62,075 nucleotides of DNA from JAZDOK01 sp043798715. Lineage in GTDB: Bacteria; Vulcanimicrobiota; JAZDOK01. The stretch spans positions 1-62,075 of the forward strand of contig JAZDOK010000018.1 of NCBI GenBank assembly GCA_043798715.1. Direction: 5' to 3'. The notes beneath the pieces were generated by a model, which was not told the origin of the DNA, ran no database searches, and saw only the letters and a list, made by a program, of their open reading frames with translations. Shown here one piece after another: positions 34,623-43,671 of this stretch. The translations under genes and the position numbers were made by a program. Numbering within the stretch: position 1 is the first letter of the stretch; every line of letters begins with the position of its first letter.

Positions 34623-35153
34623 TTATTTACTGAAAAGTTCTATAGCTTTTGCGTAGATCCTTTCAGCTTCTCCGGGCAGGTTCGGAGCATCCGTCGGAAC
34701 GATGATTTCGGCATTTTCCGGCGGTTCATAATTGGCCTGCAGTCCCGGCAGCGTCTCGATTCCCCCGGCGGCGGCCTTCCGATAGAGGCCCTTGGGGTCC
34801 CTGTCGGATGCCACCTCCACGGGGCAGGAACGATAGACTTCCATAAAGTTGGGAATCTCCTGCCTGGCTTTTTCCCGGTAGGCCCTCCGGCCTGCGGTGG
34901 CGTCAAAGACGACCGTGATGCCGTGTTTCAAAAACATCTTGCCCAGTTCCACCAGGGCAAAATAAAAACTATCCCGCTCCTCCGGGGTGTAATTGGGCTT
35001 TGGAGTCAGGATTTTCCGTATCTCATCGGATTCGAGGACCTGGTGCGGAATGTTTTCCCCGGCCAGCTTTTGGGAAAAAATACGGGCCAGGGTTGACTTT
35101 CCGGAAGCCGGAATGCCGGTTACCCATACGGCGAATGACGGCATATTGGTCAT
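34623..35153 (-). CDS. Adenylylsulfate kinase-like P-loop kinase
   Basis: 176 residues. Walker A GIPASGKSTLARI at residues about 13-25, then ESDEIRKIL, FDATAGRRAYREKAR and PVEVASDRDPKGLYRKA, as in CysC/APS-kinase-type folds. True APS kinase makes PAPS, but no sulfate-assimilation gene is nearby. Its start codon shares one base with the stop of an aminoglycoside phosphotransferase-like gene, and in many bacteria these two domains are fused in one protein. The pair may therefore phosphorylate an unidentified small molecule. Confidence 0.75.
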   Translation of the reverse strand: MTNMPSFAVWVTGIPASGKSTLARIFSQKLAGENIPHQVLESDEIRKILTPKPNYTPEERDSFYFALVELGKMFLKHGITVVFDATAGRRAYREKARQEIPNFMEVYRSCPVEVASDRDPKGLYRKAAAGGIETLPGLQANYEPPENAEIIVPTDAPNLPGEAERIYAKAIELFSK

Positions 35154-36280
35154 CAGGCGCCTCTCCCTGTGACCGACGGAGTAGCAGCCTCCAGGTAGTC
35201 GTTGACCCGCCGATAATTAAAGACTTCGTCCCTCAAGACATTATGAATGAAGTTGAAGATTTTTTTTCGAATGTCCCGCTGCAGGTGGGGATACCAGATG
35301 GGGCTGGCAATCACCAGGGACCTCCAGGCAAAATAGGGCTGGATAACCCTCATTATTTCATCATCTTTCGTCTTTTTCAGGTAATTTTCGATGAAGTCGA
35401 GGAAGAGTGCCTCAAAACCTCCCTCCAGCCTGCCGGAACGCTGGAGGGAAAAGAAAATGTAGTTGATGACCATGGCTGAGAGGTCGTCGGCGGCCTCTCC
35501 CCACTCCCCGCGGCTCCGATCCAGTACCGAAAAATCCGAACCCTCCCGGAAGAGGATGTTGAAGGGGTGAAAATCTCCATGCACCTGACAGAGGCGGTGG
35601 CTCAATCCCATGATTCGCCAGCGCCAATCAACGCATTTCTTCTCGATCTCCGCCAGTTCCTCCGGCGTGATGTAGTCAAGGTCACGCGGATAAGAGTCTA
35701 TGAGACCCATGATGCACTCGCCGTGCCCGATTAGATCGCGGGTTCTCCGGATGTAGAGACCGGGAGATTCTTTTTTGACGGTGTGGATGGCAACCAGGTA
35801 ATCGGAGAGAGCCCGCCCCCGCTCATAATCAAGCTTCCGTATGGTCCCTTCCGCCATCATGCGCTCCAGATCCTTGAAGTAGAGATCCCCTTCTGCGAAG
35901 CGCATGAGCTGAAAAAATTCCTCCACGTCTCCGGCCGAGAGCATCGAATGATCTCTCCGAAAGGCCCCCACGTCGAGGGAGCGGACGTGACCGGGAAGGT
36001 TGTTGTCGCAGGAGTGGGCCCAAAGCAGGGACTGCGCCCGATCGGAGAAGTGATCGTGCCCGAACCCTCCTTCTCTCATGCTGTTTATAACGGCTTCCTC
36101 CGCCACGCCTTCGACGGTATAACGTATGAGAACGGGATTGCCGTAACCGAATCCCTTGATTTCGCCATCCGAGGAATCCTTGCCCATCTCTCCGAAGGAT
36201 TCCACCCGGACTTCCTTATTGTGGTAGAGGTAACGGAGATAGCTCTCCAGTGTTTCCTTGCTCAATTGGGGCACGGACAT
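35153..36280 (-). CDS. Aminoglycoside phosphotransferase-family kinase
   Basis: 375 residues with a protein-kinase-like (APH/choline kinase) fold. The catalytic loop is VHGDFHPFNILF (Asp catalytic, Asn metal-binding), and the following Asp sits in FSVLDRSRGEWGEAADDLSAM. Members phosphorylate sugars, amino alcohols or antibiotics; nothing here points to resistance. The overlap with the P-loop kinase gene (TGATG junction) suggests that the two act together. It lies 15 nt after the DUF362 gene. Confidence 0.82.
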   Translation of the reverse strand: MSVPQLSKETLESYLRYLYHNKEVRVESFGEMGKDSSDGEIKGFGYGNPVLIRYTVEGVAEEAVINSMREGGFGHDHFSDRAQSLLWAHSCDNNLPGHVRSLDVGAFRRDHSMLSAGDVEEFFQLMRFAEGDLYFKDLERMMAEGTIRKLDYERGRALSDYLVAIHTVKKESPGLYIRRTRDLIGHGECIMGLIDSYPRDLDYITPEELAEIEKKCVDWRWRIMGLSHRLCQVHGDFHPFNILFREGSDFSVLDRSRGEWGEAADDLSAMVINYIFFSLQRSGRLEGGFEALFLDFIENYLKKTKDDEIMRVIQPYFAWRSLVIASPIWYPHLQRDIRKKIFNFIHNVLRDEVFNYRRVNDYLEAATPSVTGRGA

Positions 36281-36295
36281 TCCCTCCCTTGGCGT

Positions 36296-37399
36296 TTACT
36301 CAACCTTAATCAACCGGTAATCCCGGCTCCCAAGGCCCATTTTCTCGGCATGTTCAAGCTGAGGGCGCCAGGATATTCCCTCATGGGCCGTCTCAAAGAC
36401 GTCACTGGACAAATTTTTCTCCCCCGGAGTTCCCGACAGCCTCGGCGCGGCATTCACCAGATCAACGGAGGCCTGATCAATGGCCACGGGGTCCCGGGAA
36501 GCGAGGATCCCTATATCTGGAACAAGAAAATTTCCGCTCCCGTCATAGCAGTCACAGAAGGGAGTGACGTTCATCAGAAAATTAACGAAGCCGCAGCGTC
36601 CCTTTTTTTCTGTGAGAACGGCAGCGGCATACTCCACTACCTTGCGCTGGGTGCTCCCGGCCGCTCCCTCTTTCCAATTGATCCCTATGGCCCCGGAGCG
36701 GCACGCGACGAGGCACTCGGCGCACCCGATGCAAATCTGCTCGTCTATGTGAGCCTTCTTTTCCATGGTGATGGCTGAAACCGGGCACCAGCGCAGGCAG
36801 GCTCCGCACGAGATACAGCGCTCATCCCGCACCCCGGGATGGATGTCCGAGTGCTGGATTTGCTTTCCTGCCCGGGAAGCGCAGCCCATCCCCAGGTTTT
36901 TGAAGGCCCCCCCGAAGCCGCAGACCTCATGTCCCTTGAAGTGGCTCAGGGCGATGAGAGAATCCGCCTGTACGATGGCCGCGGCAATCCGGGCCTTTTT
37001 GATGTATTCACCCTCCACGGGAACATCCTGGTACTCATGGCCGTGGAGTCCGTCGGCGACGAGAAAGGGCGCTCCGCAGGATTCCAGATTGAATCCGTGG
37101 ACGGCAGCCGTCCTCGTATGATCCACCGCGTTGGAACGTCCCCCCGTATAGAGGGTGTTAGCGTCCGTGAGGAAGGGGTTTCCGCCGCCTTCCCGGATGA
37201 GGCTCGCCGCCCGTCCCGCGTAGACATGAGGGACAAAAGTGGCGCTCCCCGGCTGGCCCACGTGAATCTTTAGAGCCACCAGATCCCCTTTATTGAATAT
37301 TTGGTTCAACCCGGCCCGCTCAAAAAGGAGCGAAAACTTTTCCAGGATGCCCCGTCCCATCCGGGTTGCAAAATCGATATAATAAACGTCGCTTTTCAT
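36296..37399 (-). CDS. DUF362 protein with two [4Fe-4S] ferredoxin motifs
   Basis: 367 residues. The N-terminal DUF362 domain (VALKIHVGQPGSATFV, LTDANTLYTGGRS, LSHFKGHEVCGFGGAFKNLGMGC) is followed near residues 190-240 by two clusters, CISCGACLRWCP and CIGCAECLVACRSGAI. The C-terminal part returns to DUF362 sequence (DIGILASRDPVAIDQASVDLV). The family is common in anaerobes and has no settled function; electron transfer is implied by the clusters. Cytoplasmic, no signal peptide. It heads a short operon with the two kinases. Confidence 0.88.
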   Translation of the reverse strand: MKSDVYYIDFATRMGRGILEKFSLLFERAGLNQIFNKGDLVALKIHVGQPGSATFVPHVYAGRAASLIREGGGNPFLTDANTLYTGGRSNAVDHTRTAAVHGFNLESCGAPFLVADGLHGHEYQDVPVEGEYIKKARIAAAIVQADSLIALSHFKGHEVCGFGGAFKNLGMGCASRAGKQIQHSDIHPGVRDERCISCGACLRWCPVSAITMEKKAHIDEQICIGCAECLVACRSGAIGINWKEGAAGSTQRKVVEYAAAVLTEKKGRCGFVNFLMNVTPFCDCYDGSGNFLVPDIGILASRDPVAIDQASVDLVNAAPRLSGTPGEKNLSSDVFETAHEGISWRPQLEHAEKMGLGSRDYRLIKVE

Positions 37400-37449
37400 G
37401 GCGGAGGCTAGATTCGCCCTCCCGGGATAAACTCCTCTCCCTGTTCCCT

Positions 37450-38577
37450 TTAAGTTTCCATTTTATGCGTTGTGGAGAGTAGTTTCGCGGCAGGTTCGAG
37501 ATGCAGGCGGCATTCATCAACGAGCTCCCGTATCAGTTCCCGCACAGAAACGATATGCTCGACGCGATAGGCATTGGCGCCGCAGGTGGCGAAACCCGCG
37601 TGCATGTTGCCTCGATATGCGTTAATGAGCGCCTGTGCTATGCAATACGGGGATTTGTCGGGCTCACAAGTGGCAAGGCAATGATATGGACAATTAAACT
37701 TCTCCTTGCCACCGCTCAGCATCCGATCAACAAAGCTGTTCCGGATGACTCGCAAGGGAAGTTTGAGCGGACTCTTAATGACCAGGATATCTTCTTTCCG
37801 GCAGGAGAGGTAAGCCTCCTTATATTGAATGGATGCATCGCATTCGTCCGTGCAGACGAACCGCGTACCCATTTGGACGCCGCTTGCTCCCATATTGATG
37901 AAGCGAGCCATATCCTCTCCGCTGAAAATACCGCCCGCCGGTATCACGGGAATCGAAATGCCATGGGCCTTCATGTAGCGCGCCGCGACCGACAGGACGT
38001 CCTTAACAATAGATTCCAGGGGAACCTGTGAAGTAACGACATCGTCCATCGAGAACCCAAGATGCCCCCCGGCCAGGCTCCCCTCCACAACGAGGGCGTC
38101 CGGAAGGCGGTTATGTTTTCTCAACCATACCCGGCATATCAGGTCGGCGGCCCGTCCCGAAGAAACGATAGGGATGAGCTTGATGCTCCTGCGCTTAACC
38201 AGCGCGGGTAATTTAAGCGGCAGGCCTGCACCCGATATTATGGCGGCGACATCCTCCTCGTCAGCCGCCTTTACGAGATCTTCATAGTTTGTCAGGGCGC
38301 ACATGATGTTGACCGCGATTGGTTTTTGCGTCAGCAACCTGGTTTTCTGCAACATGTCCCGCAGGCTGACATACGACCGGGCAGCATAGCTTAGAGTGCG
38401 ATCCGGCCACTCCTCACCGGTTCCAGCGGATGAGACGACGCCCAGGGCGCCCTCATTCGAGACAGCGGAAGCGAGACGCGATCCCGAGACGCGCACACCC
38501 ATTCCGCCCTGGATGATTGGAGGACTTATTCGCAGATCTCCTATGACCAGATCCGGCAAGGATGTGACGTCCTTCAT
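37450..38577 (-). CDS. Nitronate monooxygenase / FabK-like FMN enzyme
   Basis: 375 residues. TIM-barrel FMN protein: IIQGGMGVRVSGSRLASAVSNEGALGVVSS at the N-terminus, VVEGSLAGGHLGF with the catalytic-type His, IPVIPAGGIFSGEDMARFINMGASGVQMGTRFV for phosphate binding. The NPD family includes nitronate monooxygenases, FabK enoyl-ACP reductases and unassigned oxidoreductases. The C-terminal ~100 residues hold several Cys (CPYHCLATCEPDKSPYC) suggesting a metal site, seen in a subgroup of anaerobe proteins. Substrate unknown. Confidence 0.82.
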   Translation of the reverse strand: MKDVTSLPDLVIGDLRISPPIIQGGMGVRVSGSRLASAVSNEGALGVVSSAGTGEEWPDRTLSYAARSYVSLRDMLQKTRLLTQKPIAVNIMCALTNYEDLVKAADEEDVAAIISGAGLPLKLPALVKRRSIKLIPIVSSGRAADLICRVWLRKHNRLPDALVVEGSLAGGHLGFSMDDVVTSQVPLESIVKDVLSVAARYMKAHGISIPVIPAGGIFSGEDMARFINMGASGVQMGTRFVCTDECDASIQYKEAYLSCRKEDILVIKSPLKLPLRVIRNSFVDRMLSGGKEKFNCPYHCLATCEPDKSPYCIAQALINAYRGNMHAGFATCGANAYRVEHIVSVRELIRELVDECRLHLEPAAKLLSTTHKMET

Positions 38578-38607
38578 AAATATATCCTATATATCCCTTC
38601 GGCGTTC

Positions 38608-38626
38608 GGCCGCGCGCAGCGCGACC
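38608..38626 (-). terminator. G+C-rich hairpin between pckG and the nitronate monooxygenase-like gene
   Basis: GGCCGCGC (38608-38615) and GCGCGACC (38619-38626) pair over 8 bp, with one G-U pair in the minus-strand RNA, and a 3-nt loop. It lies after the pckG stop on the minus strand and before the next gene. No U tract, so only a possible terminator. Confidence 0.35.
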
Positions 38627-38728
38627 AAACCATAATTATAAGGAACAGGGGCAAACCTGTTCAAAAGTGATAATTCACGCATATTGTCCAATTTCCCTTC
38701 TTTCTCTCCCACTTATTCAGTTACGGGG

Positions 38729-40501
38729 TCAGGCCAGCCTGGCCTTGAGCGCCCGGTTTTCTTCAAGCATCTCCACCGGGAGGCGCTCCCCGAACTGCCC
38801 GAAGAACTCAAGGCAGCTCTCCGTCTCCTTCTTCCATTCATCCCTGTCAATGGCCAGAAGATTATTCATGGTTTTCGGGGAGACATCCAGGCCGGCCATG
38901 TTCAGCGCCTTCTCCGCCGGGACATAGCCGATGGGAGTCTCTTCGGCCTCACCCCGGCCCTGAGTCCTTGAGATGATCCAGTCGAGTACGCGCAGGTTCT
39001 CGCCATAACCGGGCCATAAAAATTTTCCGTCCTCACCCGTCCTGAACCAGTTGACGTGAAAAATTCGGGGCGGGTTGGGAATTGCTTTTCCCATGGAAAG
39101 CCAGTGGCGGAAGTAGTCACCCATGTGATAGCCGCAGAATGGCAGCATGGCCATGGGATCCCGACGGACCTCGCCCTGCTTTCCATACTGGGCCGCGGTC
39201 CGCTCCGAGGCCATGGTGGCCCCGACATAGACACCGTGAGGCCAGGAAAAGGATTGATAGACCAGAGGCGCCAGGGTGGCCCTCCTTCCCCCGAAGATGA
39301 ATGCGGAGATAGGCACTCCCCTGGGATCCTCCCAGCGCGGCGAGATGATGGGGCACTGCCGGGCAGGAGCGGTGACGCGCGAATTGGGGTGGGCCGCTTT
39401 TACGGGATTGCCGTTTTCGTCCTTCATCCCCGGCTTCCACGGGCTTCCATCCCAGGCTGTCCCTTCGGCCGGCGGAGGGACGTCTTCGCCCTCCCACCAA
39501 ACATCTCCGTCAGCCGTGAGCAGCACATTGGTGAAAATGGCGTTCTTTTTCATGGTAAACATGGCATTGGGATTGGTTTTAAAATTGGTGCCGGGAACCA
39601 CTCCGAAAAAACCGGCCTCCGGATTGACGGCCCAGAGGCGGCCATCCTCCCCCACCCGCATCCAGGCGATATCGTCTCCAACGGTCCAGATCCGGTAGCC
39701 CTTCTTCGCCAATTCCTCCGGAGGGATAAGCATGGCCAGGTTGGTCTTGCCGCAAGCGCTCGGGAAAGCGGCCCCGAGGTAAGTGATGCTGCCGTCGGGG
39801 CGCTCCACCCCCATAATCAGCATGTGTTCAGCCATCCAGCCTTCGTTTCGGGCCAGCCATGAGGCGATCCGAAGCGCCAGACATTTCTTCCCCAGAAGAA
39901 CGTTTCCACCGTATCCGGAACCTACGCTCCAGATGGCGTTGTCCTCCGGGAAGTGCAGAATCAGACGGCGGGAGAGATCCAGGTCGGCCTTCCCGTGAAG
40001 TCCCTTCGTAAATTCCCCCTCCTCTCCCAGAACGTCGAGAACCGCCTGCCCCACCCGGGTCATTATCAGCATGTTCAGCACCACGTAGATGCTGTCGGTA
40101 AGCTCGATTCCGATTTTACTGAAGGGTGAACCCACGGGACCCATGGAAAACGGAATGACGTACATCATCCTTTCCCGCATCGAGCCGGAGAAGATGGCCC
40201 CGGCCTTCCTGTATCCATCCTCCGGAGACATCCAGTTATTGGTGGGCCCGGCGTCTTCCTTCCGCGATGTACAAATGAAGGTCAGGTGCTCGGTGCGGGC
40301 CACGTCATTTTTGGCCGTGCGGTGGTAGACGCAGCCCGGCCACTTTTCCTGGTTGAGCTGGATGAGTTCCCCCGTCGAGAGAGCCTCAGTGCGGAGGGCC
40401 TCCTCCTGTTTCAATGAGCCGTCCACCCATATAACACGCTCCGGTTGACAGAGTTCCGCCATTTCGCGGACCCACTCCATAAGCTTCCTGTTTTTCGTCA
40501 T
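38729..40501 (-). CDS. pckG: Phosphoenolpyruvate carboxykinase (GTP)
   Basis: 590 residues from the ATG at 40501 (GGAAGG 7 nt upstream; an in-frame GTG lies at 40507). GTP-type PEPCK signature FPSACGKTNLAML with the reactive Cys and P-loop, preceded by ERPDGSITYLGAAFPS. It also has CQPERVIWVDGS near the N-terminus, VGDDIAWM for metal binding and FNCPYH-free C-terminal SRTQGRGEAEETPIGYVP. It interconverts oxaloacetate + GTP with PEP + CO2 + GDP, serving gluconeogenesis or, in anaerobes, anaplerotic CO2 fixation. A tRNA-Sec gene lies 82 nt upstream on the same strand. Confidence 0.97.
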   Translation of the reverse strand: MTKNRKLMEWVREMAELCQPERVIWVDGSLKQEEALRTEALSTGELIQLNQEKWPGCVYHRTAKNDVARTEHLTFICTSRKEDAGPTNNWMSPEDGYRKAGAIFSGSMRERMMYVIPFSMGPVGSPFSKIGIELTDSIYVVLNMLIMTRVGQAVLDVLGEEGEFTKGLHGKADLDLSRRLILHFPEDNAIWSVGSGYGGNVLLGKKCLALRIASWLARNEGWMAEHMLIMGVERPDGSITYLGAAFPSACGKTNLAMLIPPEELAKKGYRIWTVGDDIAWMRVGEDGRLWAVNPEAGFFGVVPGTNFKTNPNAMFTMKKNAIFTNVLLTADGDVWWEGEDVPPPAEGTAWDGSPWKPGMKDENGNPVKAAHPNSRVTAPARQCPIISPRWEDPRGVPISAFIFGGRRATLAPLVYQSFSWPHGVYVGATMASERTAAQYGKQGEVRRDPMAMLPFCGYHMGDYFRHWLSMGKAIPNPPRIFHVNWFRTGEDGKFLWPGYGENLRVLDWIISRTQGRGEAEETPIGYVPAEKALNMAGLDVSPKTMNNLLAIDRDEWKKETESCLEFFGQFGERLPVEMLEENRALKARLA

Positions 40502-40582
40502 GAACACACCTTCCTATGTGAGCCTTGCAGCCGGCGGTGAGCGGCGATTTTACAAGGTTCCGAAAATATATTTCTCCATGCC

Positions 40583-40679
40583 TGGCGGGAGAGGGAAGGA
40601 GTCGAACCTTCCGGAGAGAGGAGCACTCCCTCCCAACGGCTTTGAAGACCGCAAGAGCCACCAGGCTCCATCCTCTCCC
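40583..40679 (-). tRNA. selC: tRNA-Sec (anticodon UCA)
   Basis: 97 nt including an encoded CCA. On the minus strand: 8-bp acceptor stem GGGAGAGG (starting at 40679) with CCTCTCCC, then G and CCA. The D arm is GAGCC-TGGT-GGCTC. The anticodon loop CTTCAAA carries TCA. A long variable arm (about 40620-40640) and T arm GAAGG-TTCGACT-CCTTC follow. The 8+5 acceptor/T helix, long variable arm and UCA anticodon identify selenocysteine tRNA. It implies that selA, selB, selD and at least one UGA-containing selenoprotein exist elsewhere in the genome. Confidence 0.96.
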
Positions 40680-40730
40680 GTTCATATAACTGAAGACTAG
40701 ATTTCTTTCATCCTGCCTCAGTTCCTTTCG

Positions 40731-41333
40731 CTATTCACGACCGGTATAGTAGTCGGTGTCGGAATGGGGTTCCTTCCCCGCTTCGAGAACCGAGGAAGAC
40801 CAGCAATCCGCCCAGTGCAGGAGCAGAGTGAGCGGTTCCTCGTGGTGCAGGATGCTCTGTCCCTCGGGGACGAAGAGGCCGTCATGATAGACGATGGCCT
40901 GGGCCTCCTGGTCGGAAAGAGGCACGTACTTGGAGACCAGGTAGAGACTTCGAGCGCCGATCGCGACTGTTATCAGTTCAGGATTGATACGATATTTCTT
41001 GTCCTGCTTTTTAATCTCCCACTCATTTAGGTTGGGAAGGTAGTAGGGCCGGCCCGGCATCCCGACCTTTCCGGTGTCGTGGAAGAGACCCACGATGACG
41101 CAGGATTCCTCGGTGAATCCGGGTGCCAGTATGGGTCGCAGCTTGAGCAGGGTTTCGGTGACGTTGACGCTGTGGATAAGGAGGCCTCCCTCAATGTTGA
41201 GATGAAAGCGCGTAGAGGCGGGACTGGTGAGCCACGTCGTCTTTTTTTCGAGCATCTCCGAGAGGCGGCCCACCGCCTCTTTCCTTTCAGAGATCAGAGC
41301 GAGAAGTTCCCGGTAGCGTTTTAAAGCGTCCAT
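40731..41333 (-). CDS. HD-domain phosphohydrolase-like protein
   Basis: 200 residues. HD-superfamily metal site: His in LLIHSVNVTETLL, the HD pair in VGLFHDTGKVGMPG, and a C-terminal Asp in LLLHWADCWSS. A helical N-terminus (LALISERKEAVGRLSEML) precedes it. Such single-domain proteins hydrolyse nucleotides or phosphate esters; the substrate is unknown. It is 51 nt downstream of the CPBP protease gene and upstream of the tRNA-Sec gene on the same strand. Confidence 0.82.
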   Translation of the reverse strand: MDALKRYRELLALISERKEAVGRLSEMLEKKTTWLTSPASTRFHLNIEGGLLIHSVNVTETLLKLRPILAPGFTEESCVIVGLFHDTGKVGMPGRPYYLPNLNEWEIKKQDKKYRINPELITVAIGARSLYLVSKYVPLSDQEAQAIVYHDGLFVPEGQSILHHEEPLTLLLHWADCWSSSVLEAGKEPHSDTDYYTGRE

Positions 41334-41384
41334 TAAAAACCTCGGTTATTTTTTTAGATAATTCGCCGGGAATCTATCCGATTC

Positions 41385-42827
41385 CTAGTTCCTGAAGAAA
41401 GTGCCTGCCAGAAAAAAAACCAGACCGTTCCAAAGGGCGTGAAGGACGACCGAAGATAAGAGGGAACCGGTGCGCTCATAGAGCCAGGCCAGAAGAACCC
41501 CCAGCACAAAAATCGGCAGAAGTCCCGCCGGATCCACGTGTAAAAAGGAAAAAAGAAAGGAGACCAGGAGAATGGCAGGCCATGGTTTCAGGGTCTTCCT
41601 GAGAACGCCGTAGATCAGGCCCCTGAATAAAATCTCTTCAAAGAGAGGGGCCAGGCAGGCCACCAGGAGAAAAAGGAGCGCCTGATCCCAAAAGTTCATC
41701 CGCCCGGCAATAAGGGGGATGACGGGATTGGAAGAAAAATTTACTCCCTTAAAAAGGAGTCTGCTGAGGACTGCCGCAATTGTCACCAGGGGCAGAGCCC
41801 CAAGAAAGCCGCCGAATCCGGCCAGAGCGGCCGCTTTCAGGCGAAGACCCTGAAGTCCCAGAGAAGCAAGAAAACCGGGAAATTTCTGCCGGAAAAGCGC
41901 AAAGATGAAGAGCAGGGCCACGGCGTAATTCAGCGTGAAAACAACGACCAGCAGGGGGATAGAAGACAGATCCGGAAAGGCCTTCAACAGGTATTTCCCC
42001 GCGAGAATCTGGAGGATTTCCCAGGAGACAAAGACCAGCCAGGTATCAGCAAAGCCGCAGGGCGGCTGGGGGAGGCTTTCTCCTCCCCTCGTTTTTCGGA
42101 GACGCAGAAAAAATACGATCCAGAAAACAATCCCGGAGAGCTCCAGCAAAAAAAGAACGGCCGCAATAAGGCTGAGCCTGAAGAAAAGACGGCTCCCCCC
42201 GCTCTCCCCCTCCTCCCGGATTTCACCAACCAGAGTCCGATTTCCGGCTTTCTCGTAGAGATGAAGAAGAGCCCGGTTCAGAAACCATCCGGAAAACCCT
42301 CCCTCGAGAGTCTTCCTGGTTTTAACAGCGTTGAGTGAACAGGAATAGTTCTCCCTGTAAATATCCTTCAGGACACCGGCCAGGGCGGCACAGCGCACAT
42401 CACGCCCCCCCAGGTTGAAAGAACGGAGCGCCTCTTCCTTCCGGCCCATTTCATAAAGGATAATCCCTGTTTCAAGGAGAATCCGGCCGTTCCCCGGGTA
42501 TGTTTTGCCAAGATCCTTGAAGGAATCAAGAGCTATACCCTGGTAGATCCAGGCGGCCGGACTTCCCGCGACTTCCCGGGCCAGGGAGAGGCGCAGAAAT
42601 GTTTCCGCCAGGTAGAAACTGAACCGGCCCCCGCCCTGAAAGTGCTCCGTCCTGAAAACATGGACATACTTAGCGGCGAATAAAAGGAGCCAGGCAAAAG
42701 TGAGAAGCCCGAGGAGAAAATTGCGCCTCGTCAAAGTCTCTGCCTGCCGATCCAGGGAGGATTGTGTATCACGCCATCCACCAGGACTTGCCCCTATGGA
42801 TGTTTGCAAGTCTCTGCATCTTTTCAC
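41385..42827 (-). CDS. CPBP-family intramembrane metalloprotease with TPR-like N-terminal part
   Basis: 480 residues. After TM1 (LLGLLTFAWLLLFAAKYVHVF) there is a ~130-residue extracytoplasmic part with a TPR-like helix pair (GRILLETGIILYEMGRKEEALRSFNLG). Then about eight TM helices carry the CPBP/Abi (CAAX protease-like) motifs: EEILFRG, FSFLHVDP and VVLHALWN. These contain the Glu-Glu, His and His/Asn residues of the membrane-embedded active site. The family cleaves prenylated or other membrane substrates; the target here is unknown. Fusion to a TPR-like segment may serve substrate recruitment. Confidence 0.85.
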   Translation of the reverse strand: MKRCRDLQTSIGASPGGWRDTQSSLDRQAETLTRRNFLLGLLTFAWLLLFAAKYVHVFRTEHFQGGGRFSFYLAETFLRLSLAREVAGSPAAWIYQGIALDSFKDLGKTYPGNGRILLETGIILYEMGRKEEALRSFNLGGRDVRCAALAGVLKDIYRENYSCSLNAVKTRKTLEGGFSGWFLNRALLHLYEKAGNRTLVGEIREEGESGGSRLFFRLSLIAAVLFLLELSGIVFWIVFFLRLRKTRGGESLPQPPCGFADTWLVFVSWEILQILAGKYLLKAFPDLSSIPLLVVVFTLNYAVALLFIFALFRQKFPGFLASLGLQGLRLKAAALAGFGGFLGALPLVTIAAVLSRLLFKGVNFSSNPVIPLIAGRMNFWDQALLFLLVACLAPLFEEILFRGLIYGVLRKTLKPWPAILLVSFLFSFLHVDPAGLLPIFVLGVLLAWLYERTGSLLSSVVLHALWNGLVFFLAGTFFRN

Positions 42828-42860
42828 CTTTTTCCATTATCAGTGTTTGCATCATCGGAG

Positions 42861-43661
42861 TCAGGCCCTGATTTTTTGGACCTTCTGTATTAAAAGCTTC
42901 ACCCGCCCGGGATCGACCGGGTTGGACCAGAGGCCGTCCTGTTTGAAATACGAGCCGACGATGAGGGCGTCGGCAAGGTTAAGAAACTCCCCGACATTGT
43001 CCAGGTTCACCCCGGAGCCGACCAGAACCGGGATATCGAGCGATTCTTTGACCCGGCGCACCTCATCAAAAGAGGCGGGAGAACCGGTGGAAGCGCCCGT
43101 TACAATCACGCCGTCGGCCTTAAAGAAGCGGGCGGCCCGGGCGGTCTCGACGATGTCCACGTCGGCGGTCAGGGCGTGGGAGGCGTGTTTTTTCTTGATA
43201 TCGGCCAGGATCAGGATGCCCTCCGCCCCGATGTGGCGGCGGTAGCGAAGGAGTTCCCCGGCGCAGCCCTCCATCAGACCCTCATCGGCTACGTGCGCAA
43301 AGACATACCCCTCCACCCGCACGAAATCAAGGCCCGCGGCTTTCGCTGCCCCAAGTGCCTCGATGTTAGCCCCGGCCAGAATCTGGAGGCCGCAGGGAAG
43401 ACCGCTCGCCTTTTTGACTTCGTGGCCCACCAGCGCCATGGCGGCCGTGATCTCGGGGCCGACTCTCCCTTTTAGGTAGGGCACGTCGTGCATGTTCTCC
43501 ACCAGGAGCATGTCCACTCCGGCCTCCCGGTAAATCAGGGCCTCCTCCTTTGCCCGCGCCAGAATCTGCTCCATACTTTCGCTTGAGGCGGGCGTCCCGG
43601 GCAAGGCCCCCGCATGAATCATCCCGATGACGGCCCCGGAATTCTTAAAGATATTTTTCAT
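42861..43661 (-). CDS. BtpA/SgcQ-family TIM-barrel protein
   Basis: 266 residues. BtpA family pattern: VIGMIHAGALPGTP at the N-terminus, GVDMLLVENMHDVPYLKGRVGPE, LPCGLQILAGANIEALGAAKAAGLDFVRVEGYVFAHVADEG, KADGVIVTGASTGSPASF and PVLVGSGVNLDNVGEFL (phosphate-binding loop). BtpA was named for a photosystem I biogenesis factor in cyanobacteria. SgcQ-type relatives sit in sugar operons and are thought to be enzymes. Here it lies 10 nt after psuG, which suggests a step in pseudouridine or ribose-phosphate metabolism. Confidence 0.88.
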   Translation of the reverse strand: MKNIFKNSGAVIGMIHAGALPGTPASSESMEQILARAKEEALIYREAGVDMLLVENMHDVPYLKGRVGPEITAAMALVGHEVKKASGLPCGLQILAGANIEALGAAKAAGLDFVRVEGYVFAHVADEGLMEGCAGELLRYRRHIGAEGILILADIKKKHASHALTADVDIVETARAARFFKADGVIVTGASTGSPASFDEVRRVKESLDIPVLVGSGVNLDNVGEFLNLADALIVGSYFKQDGLWSNPVDPGRVKLLIQKVQKIRA

Positions 43662-43671
43662 GATCTTTCCC

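Noticed and set aside
34623..35153. Antibiotic resistance locus formed by the APH-like and P-loop kinases
   Set aside because: Both families are broad small-molecule kinases; nothing specific to aminoglycoside resistance is seen.
35783..36778. Plus-strand open frame (331 codons) across the APH-like and DUF362 genes
   Set aside because: Spans the boundary of two well-supported genes on the other strand; no recognisable protein pattern.
42861..42885. Terminator at the BtpA gene stop (TCAGGCCCTGATTTTTT)
   Set aside because: The apparent symmetry is imperfect and the T run lies inside the gene on the wrong side for a minus-strand transcript.
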